Positions 18,105-27,991 of a DNA stretch of 64,000 nucleotides are shown piece after piece. The translations under genes and the position numbers were made by a program. Under the pieces are notes generated by a model. It ran no database searches. It was not told the origin of the DNA and saw only the letters and a list, made by a program, of their open reading frames with translations. The DNA comes from Chlorella sorokiniana (Eukaryota > Chlorophyta > Trebouxiophyceae > Chlorellales > Chlorellaceae). The stretch covers positions 186,001-250,000 of the forward strand of contig CP084617.1 of the NCBI GenBank assembly GCA_025917655.1, written 5' to 3'. The first letter of the stretch is position 1, and every line of letters begins with the position of its first letter.

Positions 18105-18786
18105 ATATGCATGCGACGACGGCCTCAACTACGGCCTTTACAAGTGGACCAAAGCCGGATCTGGCACCTGGTCCAAAGCCTGGGAAACCGGCGTCCAGTG
18201 CACGCAGGTGGGGCAAGCGCCCGCTGCCGGCTCCCGCCCTCCTGCACAAGCAGCCACATGCTGTTCTAGTGCATTCAGCCCGTTGCGACCCAGCCTGGCA
18301 TCTCCCCAGGATGAATCCCACCAAAGCTGCTTGGTTTGCTTGCTGTTGGCCCGCAGGTCGCCGCCTACAAAGACCCCAACTCCAGCAGCACCGTGCTCTT
18401 CACCCTGTTTCAAAACGGCCCCATTAAAAAGTGAGGCCCCTCCCCACCCCTGCTCGTGGGGGAGTTGCTGCCACGCGCCGCCGCTGTGGGCTGCAGGCTT
18501 CAGTGAGCGCTGCGCGTGCATGGCGTGTCCTCCCCTTGCGTCGAGTGCACGCCACCACCACCACCACAACTCCACCATTTGGGTTGGATCCCCACAACTG
18601 TGCAAAAATTGCCCAAACCCCATCCCCGAACCCCCCGCCCCGCCGCCGCCCCCCCCATTTTTATGCGCTAGGACTGTCGACGACGGCACCTACAGGCCTT
18701 CTGCACAGAGCGTCATTACCGCTGCTGCCGGCCAGAAGTTCCTGGGCATGGCCGTTGTGACCGTGCAACCTCCGCCCCCACCGTGA
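18105..18786 (+). CDS. Small unknown protein (at least three exons)
   Basis: Three exons join into a plausible polar protein. The first, from 18105, reads YACDDGLNYGLYKWTKAGSG and ends near 18207. The second, from about 18358, reads VAAYKDPNSSSTVLFTLFQN. The third, from about 18672, reads TVDDGTYRPSAQSVITAAAG and ends in VQPPPPP at 18786. The composition (Gly, Tyr, Trp, Ser, Thr) resembles an extracellular or carbohydrate-binding fold, but I recognise no family. The 5' exon and start codon are not identified; an acceptor just before 18105 suggests they lie upstream, perhaps near 17830-18060. The gene sits between two minus-strand paralogues. Confidence 0.5.
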
Positions 18787-19083
18787 AGAGGCGGCATCGT
18801 TGCAACAGCGCCGTGGTGTTGTTCCCACATGCTGAGCCTACCAGGCTGGCAACGGCAGCCTGCCACATCTCTGCACAGGCAACCGCCTGCACCTCATAAT
18901 CCTTCTGCATCAGTTTCTCCCAATGCAATTGTGTGGCAAGCCATGCTCTGACGCGTCAGCCTTGCAGTCCCACCGTGTTCCGCCTGCAAGATGTGCGACG
19001 TTACTTGAACGTCGATGCTTAGAGAATTGATATGCTACATGGGTCAATACAACCATATCAGCACAAAGCTTGTCGAAGCGACA

Positions 19084-19364
19084 TCACACGACGTCACGAT
19101 CCGTCGAGCGCAGCGGCAGCCAGCCGGCGGTGCGCGCCCGGATGCGGCGAGCTTGTAGCCGGCCCAGGCCCCCACCACCGGGATGGCCAGGATGCCGCAC
19201 AAGATCAGATATCGTGCAGCAACCTCCAATGCTGGCCAGGGGACGCGGACGTCGTCTGCTGCGGCCATCACCGCGCCGGTGAGGAAGGCTGGGAAGCTGA
19301 CGACGGATGCCAAGCAGAGCAGTCCACCAGCCACCGCTCGAAACGGCCCCGTCCAAAAGGGCAT
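19084..19364 (-). CDS. Small membrane protein, paralogue 2
   Basis: The frame from an ATG at 19364 reads MPFWTGPFRAVAGG followed by two hydrophobic segments, LLCLASVVSFPAFLTGAVMA and LEVAARYLILCGILAIPVVG. The tail RARTAGWLPLRSTDRDVV (stop at 19084) matches paralogue 1 but lies one frame away, so a single base appears to be missing near 19135. Without that correction the frame stops at 19044. The protein is about 95 residues with two membrane helices and both ends rather polar. The family is unknown to me. It sits 258 bp past the end of the plus-strand gene at 18105-18786. Confidence 0.55.
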
Positions 19365-19386
19365 GCTTGCTATTGATTCGTTTCAA

Positions 19387-20395
19387 TCTGCAACAACCAA
19401 TGCTTCACCCGCTTCAGCAGCTTGGACTCACGCTGGCACGCATCAGCCAGCATGGGAACTGCAGGGAAGGTGTCAACGTGAGGTGGGCGCCGCTGGCGCC
19501 CATCCCTGCCCTCAGTCCCACCTTCCCGTGTCAAAGCGCGGCGAAGTCGCAGTCTCGACGATATCGCGAGGCAATACAAAGTGACGCTAGTTGCAGGCGT
19601 GCAGCGCAGACGACGTCAGGCTCGCAAGTCCAGCCGCGTTCACGCCCGGCACACTGCAAGGCTGCTGCTTTGCTTGTATGCGTTTCTGTAAGGATGTGTA
19701 CGCAGCGGTGTCAGGACACGAAAGCTGGCATGCATGCTGTGCGCCTTGTTTCAGATCACCGCCTGCAGCCTGCTCGCATCGAGAAGCGAGCACTTTGTGG
19801 AGCCTTGACTTGAAGGTTTGGCAGGCATACTGATACCAAAATTTGAATGATACAATACAGCTGCAAAGCTTGTGCACAGCCTTCCTCTGGTAGAGGGCTG
19901 CAGCTTCCTGCCGCACCCCCACACAGCGGCCGCGCCAGGTGAGCGCCGATGGGCAAGCTCGCCTTTCAAAGCAGCGCGTTCTCTTGAGCCTCTGCATCCG
20001 CTGCTTCAATCGTCATGGCTCTCGACTGACTACAATTGAGTTGAACCCCTCTGCGAAGCCCTGTGAGTGCTGGGGTTCTGTGGGTTGCGCCGCACGCTAT
20101 CGCATGCTCCTTATCGTGCTCTTTATTGTTTGAATATGGCACCATGAGCAAATTTACATGACAGAAGGCCGGCCAAGGCCCAGCACAAGCAGGGGCTGCT
20201 GGCGCCCGTCAGCCTTTGCCGGCTGGATTATCACTTAGCTCTGGCGACAGCTTGTTGAACCGTGACGCATTTCCTGTCGGTGGAGATCTTGCCCGCCAAT
20301 CCCCACCTAGCGCCGCGCCGCTGACCGCGCTCCTTGCCTGCCGCCTTCTGCAGGCTGCTGCGAGTCCAGCCTCTCACGCGCGACCGGCAGCGGCC
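19387..20395. other. Divergent intergenic region, about 1 kb
   Basis: This stretch separates a minus-strand membrane-protein gene from the plus-strand enoyl-CoA hydratase gene. Its composition is much less GC-rich than the genes. A 140-codon open frame on the minus strand (19587-20009) has mixed codon use and no recognisable domain; it could be a 5' exon of the small membrane-protein gene, but nothing supports that directly. Confidence 0.45.
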
Positions 20396-22184
20396 ATGTG
20401 GGCGTCTTCCCTGCCTTCGCGCCGCTTCTCCGCACTGCAGCTGCGCCAGGCCCCGCCGGGGGTGCTGTGGGTCACGCTTGCGCGCCCGACGCCTTCAACG
20501 CCCTGTCCATGGAGCTGCTGTCGGAGCTGCACGCGGTGTTTGACGCGCTGCAGCACCCACCAACCATGCTGGCGGCGCTGCCCCCGGACTTCCGCGCGTG
20601 GTGGTGCTGGCGGCCGCGGGCCGCGCCTTCTGCGGCGGCGTCGACATCAAGGTTGGTGGGTGCGGGCGGTCGTGGTCGTGCGGCGGTTGAGGTTGCGGTT
20701 GTGCCACGAAGGTGTTCAGCCGGTGTGTTCCAGCTGCCCTGCATGCGCTCGCTGCGCGCCGCCGACCGCCAGGCGGCGCACCCCGCGTCCCGCACCGGCC
20801 TGGTGCGCCGGAGCTGAGCCCTGCCTGCGCTTGACCCCCAGTCGCCCGCTCTCTCCACATCCTGCACAGGCGGCTGACCAGGGCATCGGCGGCGCCGCCT
20901 GGGACTACAAAGACATGCGCTCGCAGCAGCTGCTGAGCCGGCTGATAGAGAAGATGCGGGCGGCGCCGCAGCCCATCGTCGCCGCCGTGCAGGCGAGCTT
21001 GACACCCCCGCTGCTGCTGCTGCTGCTCCTGCTGCTGCTGCTGCAGGCTGGCGTGGCGCCCAGGGGCGCGGCAGCTCGGCTTTGCAGACGGGAGCGCCCT
21101 GCCGCAGGGTGCCCGTTTCGACAGCTTCCTGATTCGACACTCCTCTTTGGGGTGCAGGGGGCGGCCGCCGGGAGGGCTGGCGCTGGCGCTGGCTGCCGAC
21201 CTGCGGGTGGCCTCCCGCGACGCCCGCTTCTCCGCCGCCTTTGTGCGGCTGGGCCTGACCGGCACCGACATGGGCACGTCTTTCTTCCTGTGGCGCGCCG
21301 CGGGGCTGGGGCTGGCGGCGGAGATGCTGCTGACGGGGCGCCAGCTCAGCGCGGAGCGCGCGTACCAGGTAAGCCGCGGCTGCATTGAGCACTGACACCA
21401 TGTGTGTGTGTGGGGGAGGGGGGTTGTCTCGTCTGTTGGCCTGCAGGAGCGGTGGGGGTACTGGGTTGTGCGGCCATGCGGGATGCTTCCAGGGCCGCTA
21501 CGCGCCAGCAACAGCACATGCCAGCAGTGTGTGGGGTGGCCATGGGGGCCAGAGGGTGCAAGCGCGCGTGCATTGGTCGACCCCCGCTTTCTGCCCTTTC
21601 CGCCGCCGCCCATTCCTCTATGCTGATGCCGACGGCCCGTGCCCTCGCTCTTACCCTGTGCCAACCGCGTCGTTGCTGTTTGAGAGCCGCGCTGGTTGCA
21701 GGTGGGGTTGGTGAACGAGCTGGTGGATGAGCCGGGGGCCTGGAGGCGGCTGCCGGGAAGCTGGCTGGCGAGATGCTGGCCACCTCCCGGCTGGGCCTGC
21801 AGGTGGGGGCCCATCTCTTCCGGCGCCGCCACGCTCTCTGTTGTGGCTACTGCTGGCGTAAGGTTCTCCTTCTGCGGCCTACGAGCATCGCCCCATCGAG
21901 ACAAACACTCTTTCGAGTGCAACACTTTGAAAGCCTTAAAAACAAAGGCTGTGTTTACCGGCCCCCTCTGTCACCCGCAGCTGACCAAGGAGCAGCTCAA
22001 CTCTGCGGCGGAGGGCGGCAGCCTGCGGGCGGCACTGGTGGCAGAAAACAGCCACCAGATGCTGCTGGTGAACGACAAGGAGACGGCGGCGGTGGCGCAG
22101 GCCTGGCTGCGCTCGCTGATGGGCAAGAGCGGCGGCAAGGGCGGCGGCTCAAAAGCCGCCAGTGGGCCCCGCTCCAAGATGTGA
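20396..22184 (+). CDS. Enoyl-CoA hydratase/isomerase (crotonase) family protein
   Basis: The protein starts at an ATG at 20396 with MWASSLPSRRFSALQLRQ. It then shows the crotonase hallmarks: LWVTLARP/DAFNAL, the first oxyanion-hole region LAAAGRAFCGGVDIK (near 20604-20650), the second region GGLALALAADLRVASRDARF (near 21175-21235), then AFVRLGLTGTDMGTSF and LTGRQLSAERAYQVGLVNEL. The segment AWDYKDMRSQQLLSRLI resembles the dienoyl-CoA isomerase/hydratase branch. It probably acts in beta-oxidation. The C-terminus PRSKM ends in SKM, a known variant peroxisomal targeting signal, while the N-terminus is Arg/Ser-rich like a mitochondrial presequence. An intron at 20993 has a GC donor. One-base frame breaks lie near 20490, 20597 and 21755. 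The exact reaction cannot be assigned. Confidence 0.85.
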
Positions 22185-22507
22185 GCAGCTGTTCGTTTGC
22201 CAGCTGCTGTATTTGTTTGCCATTGGCAGTCTTGTGCCCTTCTGCACCCAAGGACAGCCGCCAACGAATGCTGAGCACTTGCGGCGGGTGTGGCAACCGT
22301 TGCCGCAACGTCTGCAGCAGGAACGCCTGTTTGCAATCGGGCCGCATGTATATGACACCTGAACAGCATCTTGCAAAGGTAATTCTGGTGACGCAGTGTA
22401 ATTTGAATAATAATGCCGCAGACAGCACAGTTGGGGGTCTATCCTCCGATGGCCGCTGTCCTGCCCAGGGGCAGTTGCTATGCCGCCGGCTTTGCCACCG
22501 CAGCGCC

Positions 22508-25500
22508 TCACAGGCCCAGGGCATCCAGCAGCTGCCAGTGGCTCCACACGGGGGCCAGCGTGTTGGCGGCGATCATGCCGCTGGCGGCGGCTGCCGGCAC
22601 GCCGATGCCAGGCTGGCAGCTGTCGCCGCACCTGCGCAGCAGGGGCAGTCGCGGCCGCGGCAGCGGTGAGCGCTTGCAGGTGCATGCGCACAGACAGTGC
22701 GCGGAATACAACGCCGAGTCGCGACAATTAAGCAGGGTGGCAGCACATCGCCTGTTGCAACGGCGCTGCAGCAAAGCCAACAGGCTGCCTCCACACCTGT
22801 ACAGGCCAGGCAGCGGCGTGCCAGACCCCGGGAAGCTGCTGGTACGGGCAGATATTGCGGGGCCATAGGTGCCACGGTACCGCCTGCAACCACGGCACGG
22901 CGCAGCTTTCAAGGTGTGTTAAGGATTCTCGGCGGCATGTAGCTCTGACGGGCAGACTCAGGCGACCCGAGAGCTGCTGCCATCAAAGAACTGCCGCCGC
23001 AGCAGCAAACAGGGCATCCCTTCTGCCCCCCGCCCGATCTCGGTGACTCGCTACTTAGGCTAGCCCCAACATTGACCGCCACCCCCAAACCCCTTCTCAA
23101 GCCCCGCGCGCGCCCCCACCCACCCCACCCACCCACCCACCCAAGCCCCCACCCACCGCAGGTAGCGTTCGTGGGTGAGAGGCGTGCCCACCAGCTTCAC
23201 CTCCGCCCGTTGCCGCACGTCGGGGATCACCCGCTCCAGCGCCGCCCACAGACATTGTGACCGCTCTTCCTGCCGGGGGAGGGGCAGTGGTGTGAGGGAA
23301 GAGGAAGGGCAGAGGCATTTTGTTTTTTTGGGCGCAGCTTGACAGCAGGCTGCGGAGGCTGGCAGCACATGCTCAGATGTGCAGCAGCAGCGGGGACAGA
23401 CTGTGGCGCCCAGCAGCAGCGGGGGCGGGCGGTGCGGCAGCGCTGGGAGCAGCGGCAGCGGTACGATGCGGTATCGCATCGATCGTACCGCACCTTGAGG
23501 GCCTTGTACTCCGGGCTGCCCCGCTGCAGCCCCTCCCACAGCTTGTAAGGCTCGTTGCCGGCTGCAGGCAGGCAAGGTGAGAACAGAAACAAAGTGTGAT
23601 GTGCTTGCACAGGGCGGATGTGTTTGCGTGTTCAAGGCGGGCAGGCGGACTTGATGGCGGACACAGGAAGTATACGCCAGCGGCGGGCGGCAGTGCCAGG
23701 GCCCGGCACGGTTAGCGGGCGGGGGGCAGTGGCAGCAGGTGGCAAAGGCGGCAGCAGCGGCGAGCGGCGGGGACACCCACCTGTGTAGGCATGCACGACA
23801 TGCTTGCGGGGGCGCGAGCGAGGGGTCGAGCGTGGAGGGGATGGACACGTTGCACACGTTCTGCGGGGCCTGCGCAGCAGGAACAGAAGAAAGCAGGCGG
23901 TGAGTCCTGGAAAGTGTCTGCAACCCAGAGCCTACTGTACAACCGGCAGCCAGAGGTAAAGCGGCCGCTCGGGCCGGCCTGCCAGCGCCGCCCGCGACTC
24001 TCTTTCCATGCAAAACATGGGTTGCCTGCGGTCGCCCCTCCCCAGGCAGCCTTCCAGAAGCCTGGCCAGCCGCGCATCCCCTCCCCCTCCTTGATAGGCA
24101 GTATGCGTTTCCCCCCCCGCCTCCCTCCCAAACTTCCTCCCATGCACTCAGTCTTCCTTTGCTTGCCTCAAAGTCGCTCCAGCGGTTGACGATGAGGTGG
24201 TGGATGCCCAGGTCGGGGGCAGCCCCTCCCCATCGATGCCCAGGTGCAAGTGCACAAAGGAGCCTGTGCGGGCGTGGCGGCGGCCTGGCTGCGGTACGCC
24301 TCTGGCAGCACACCTGCAGTACACATGTGCAAAGGACGATTCAAAGGACGACGGAGACGAGGTGTGGGCGGGGTGAGGGAGATGTGCGGGGCCCAAAACA
24401 GCGGTGATGCTCGGCGGCAGCGGGCACCACACCCGTCGCTGCCCCAGCGAGACCGCACCCCCAGGCGCCCGCTGCACAGTTGCGCAGGGCAGCGTGGCAG
24501 TCGAGGGCCGGCCCGCGCCGCATGCCCAAGGAATGGCAGGCGCAGCGGCGTGCCTGCCCGCCTCCCAGCAGCCGGCTGCCAAGCCAACCATGCACAGCTT
24601 GCCGACCAGCCCACCCCCAAGCGAAACTGCCAGCCCTGCGCCAACGTTCAATAGAAGCGCACACGCCTGCCCACCTTGTGGCAGCAGGCGCAGCGTGTCC
24701 CACACCGACGCGTTGCTGACCACCGCCTTCTTCGCCCGGATGACGGGCGCAGGGCCCGCGGCGCCGGAGCGGGGCCGCAGCCGCACGCCCGCCGCGCGGC
24801 CGCCCTCCACTAGCACTTGGTCCACGTGCGTGCGCAGCAGTACACGGCTGCCGTACTTCTCGATGCCTGCGGTACGGTGGTGCGTTGTACGTGTGGGAAC
24901 TTCGGGCCAGGAACTGGACACTTTGTATGGGTTGAATGGGCACATCACTGGGAGGAAGTTCAGGGCAGGCAGCATCGTTGGGTGGCGCGCCAGCTGGCAG
25001 GGCAGCCTGCGGCGCCTTCACCGCCACCCACCGCGAACCAGGGCGTCCACAATGGCCCTGGACCCCCCAGCGGGTAGTCTATGGTGCTGTGCCCGCTGTT
25101 TCGCTCCAGGAACATGTAGGCCATTTCTGCGGTACCGGGCGGCGCAAGGATACAGAGCATGAAGACGCGCCGGGTGGGCCACGCCTCGCACGAGGGGCGC
25201 AAAATTCAACCGCGCCGCGCAGGCTAACAGCCGCCTACCCAGACTGGCCGGCTGCTGCCCGCTGAAAAGGTGGATCCCCATCCCGTCCCCTGGCAAGCCC
25301 TGCTGCCGCTGCTGCTGCCGCCGCCGCCGGCTGGCCGGCCCACCCGCGCAAATGGTGTCCTTGGCGGTCATGCCGGACAGGATGAAGCACTCGAGGTCCA
25401 GGAAGCCGCGCAGCCAGGGGTCTGTGACCACCTGGTCCACCACGGCTGCGGGGTGCGGGAGGGGGGTGAGGGGGTCGGAACAATTGTGCGGGGTGTGGGA

Positions 25501-26984
25501 GGAGGGCGAGGGGGTCAGAACAAATGTGCAGGGGTTGGGACAAATGAGCGGGGGTAGGGAGGCGGGGGTAGGGAGGCGGGGGTAGGGAGGAGGGCGAGGG
25601 GGTGGAAGAAATGATCGGGGTTGGGTCCCAGGTGTAGGGCGAGAGAGGCGTGAAGCTGCCAGCAAGCCCGGCCTCTCCTGGCAGCCAGCCACGCACCCGA
25701 GAAGGGCCCCGTCAGCTGCCCCGCCACCAGCCCAGCCTTGAGCAGCCCCGGGCCGTACCGCGCCGCCGTCGTCAGCGCGATGCCCGCGTCGCCGCGGATG
25801 GCGGCGGCGGGCAGCAGCGCGGCGCCCGCCTGCAGCGGCTCCATCCTGCGCTCAAGCGCCCGCCACTGCCGCTCCGCTTCCTCCCCCATGCGCCTGCCAA
25901 TGAGAGGGAAGGGGAGCGGTGCGCTGGCCCAGGTGAGCGGCAGCAGCATCAGCAAGGCTGGGGCGAGCAGGCCATCTTTTCCACCTTTGTGTGCACGACG
26001 CTGTAGCAGCGGGCAGGAGTGCAGCCGCAGAAGCTGCTCAGCTGGCTGCTGGCCCCAGCATCATCCCCGACCGCACGGCGCCCCAGCCGCTGTGCCAAGG
26101 CAGCGCGTACCGGATGTTTGCGGCGTAGGCCTCGCCGTCACAGATGCAGGGGAACGAGCCGTCGGGTGTATAGACAACCCACTGCGGCAATGCAAGGGCC
26201 AACAGGGGGTTGGAGTGCTGGATGGAACAGGCAGGGGCCTGGGCCGTCACGAGCTGCCGCACGCTGCGGACTGCGGCGGCAGCATCAGGAACTGAGCGCC
26301 GCACGCATTGAGCCGCCGGTGCCCGCCTGCGTGTTTGCAGCGAGGCCAGCCAGCCGGCCGGCGGCTTGCACGCTGTGACCGGTTTGCACGCTGGAAGCAT
26401 GTGCAGGCCTGCCGCCCCTCCACGTGCTTGCCTGCTTGTACTGCACGCACTCCACGCTCTCTCCCACCGCATCTAACACCTGCTTCAGTGGGTTGGTGGA
26501 CTGGCCGGGCGCCTGCAGGCGGGCGGCCAGCTGGGCGTCGGTGGAGGCGCGGCACAGGCGGCGAGGAGGCGCCTGAGACCGCTCCAGCGCTCCCCCAGCA
26601 CAAATGCGCCTTTCAAAACCCGTTCATAATGCACAGATAATGTGGCGCACCCTCCCTTCTGCAAGCAACATACGCTTCCTTCTTGGGTGCTCACCGGACA
26701 GCCCCGCAAAGAAGGACGGCCCCGCATCAAAGTGGTACCCCTGCACCTCAAAGCCGTGGCGGCGCCGCCCGCATGGTAGTGGCTCTCGCACACCGCAACT
26801 CGGAAGCCGTAGCGGGCCAGCAGCGCGGCGGCGCAGAGACCTGGGCGGGGTGGCCGGGGGGATAAAGGGGGGCCAGGGCAGAGACGTGGGTTGAGCAGTA
26901 GGTGGGTGCACCAGGCGATGAATCACAGAAGGGCTGCTGTTGCAGCTCACCACCGATGCCGCTGCCGATCACCACCACATCCAC
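22508..26984 (-). CDS. Carotenoid-isomerase-like FAD oxidoreductase (CRTISO family)
   Basis: This is a multi-exon flavoprotein of the phytoene desaturase/CRTISO superfamily. The N-terminal FAD motif VDVVVIGSGIGG lies at about 26950-26984, followed by HGFEVQGYHFDAGPSFFAGL (26690-26760). Middle exons include AGLVAGQLTGPFS, DLECFILSGMTAKDTICA (25340-25410), FLERNSGHSTIDYPLGG (25065-25115) and VIRAKKAVVSNASVWDTL (near 24700). The C-terminal exon reads CGDSCQPGIGVPAAAASGMI and ends DALGL at 22508. The tail matches plant CRTISO-like proteins, as I recall At1g57770. True CRTISO isomerises poly-cis lycopene in plastids; the substrate of this branch is not settled. The start lies upstream of 26984, since the conserved FAD exon has no in-frame ATG before it; a plastid transit peptide is likely. 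It is divergent from the FAD monooxygenase at 27992. Confidence 0.85.
25548..25589. repeat. 14-bp G-rich minisatellite, three perfect copies
   Basis: The unit GCGGGGGTAGGGAG is repeated three times without change in an intron of the CRTISO-like gene. It is flanked by degenerate G-rich copies from about 25450. The G-runs could form a quadruplex on the plus strand, which is the non-transcribed equivalent for a minus-strand gene only in the reverse sense (C-rich in the RNA). Confidence 0.85.
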
Positions 26985-26999
26985 CTCCTCGTTCTTCCC

Positions 27000-27991
27000 A
27001 ATCTCCGGAGGCGCAGCCGGCGGGGTTCTTCCAAGGACACGGAGCAGCGCGTGGGGCGGGCGCCCTGCGCTGCCGCTGCTGCCGCCGCTGCAGCTGCCAG
27101 GCGCCGCCGCTGCTGCCGCTGCCTCTGCGGGCTCCGAGCGGCGGACAAACAGATGCTGATATATGTCCGCTCTTCGCAGGAAGGTAGGTCATCCCGCTTT
27201 GTCGACTGTGGGTGGAGCCCCACATCGCCCGGCCGCTTTCACCAGCCCGGCGCGCAATTCAATCGTCCCACAGCGTTTTTGCTGCTACAGGATCACTGGA
27301 TGTGGTGAACTGAAGGCCATTGCCGGCTCCATCTCGTCTGCCAGGCTGTCGCCCACAAGGCGGCGCCCTGCGGTCGCGCTGTGGCTGCCGCCGCAAAGGC
27401 GGCTGTAATGCCCTGTATCCCTTCCAGCGTCCGTGCAGTCGTTGAAAAAACAGCTAACCCCACCCTTCCGTGGGTTGCTCACAGTTTGCTGCGGCCGCAG
27501 AAGGAGCATACAAGGAGGCCGCTGCTGCCGCCGAAGCAGGACATGGTGGCCGCTGGTTTGGCTAGCAGGACGTGTCTGGGCGGTTGGAACAGGCAAGTGG
27601 CGTTCCGAACTATGCGGTGCGAGATGCGTACTTGAAAGAAGCTGCATCAGGGATCGCTCGCATCATTGGCAGCTTGCGGCAAAGGCGGCGGCAGGAGTGC
27701 TGCCGCCTGAGGCGCATCCAGCGGCGGCAAAACCCTGGGCATTTGTTGCCTTGCTTGCTCGCTTCGGATGGCGATACGCCTTCAAGTGAACAGCGACGTT
27801 TTGGTTAGGGCTGGGAAGCTGCAGGCAGTTTCGACACTTGCAGGTAGCTGCAGCTTCTTCCGTCATGATCCACTTTTCTGGAGCACTTGCTACTCTTGTT
27901 TGTGTATTTGTGACCTTTCTGTGGCTCATTCAGACCCTCCAAACCTTCCAAGACGGCCAGCAACCGCCATACGAAAGTCTCTCCACCCGCC
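27000..27991. other. Divergent region between two flavoprotein genes
   Basis: This stretch holds the unresolved 5' end of the CRTISO-like gene (up to about 27200 or beyond) and the promoter of the FAD monooxygenase starting at 27992. Part of 27010-27150 is Ala/Ser/Arg-rich when read on the minus strand and could be a transit peptide. I see nothing definite between about 27200 and 27960. Confidence 0.4.

Noticed and set aside
20495-21925. 476-codon open frame on the minus strand
   Set aside because: It is antisense to the enoyl-CoA hydratase exons and runs through their introns. It is Ala/Arg/Gln-rich with no domain, as expected by chance in DNA of this GC content.
25450-25610. G-rich repeats as a CRISPR array or satellite
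   Set aside because: Units are only 14 bp with no spacers, and lie wholly in an intron of the CRTISO-like gene.
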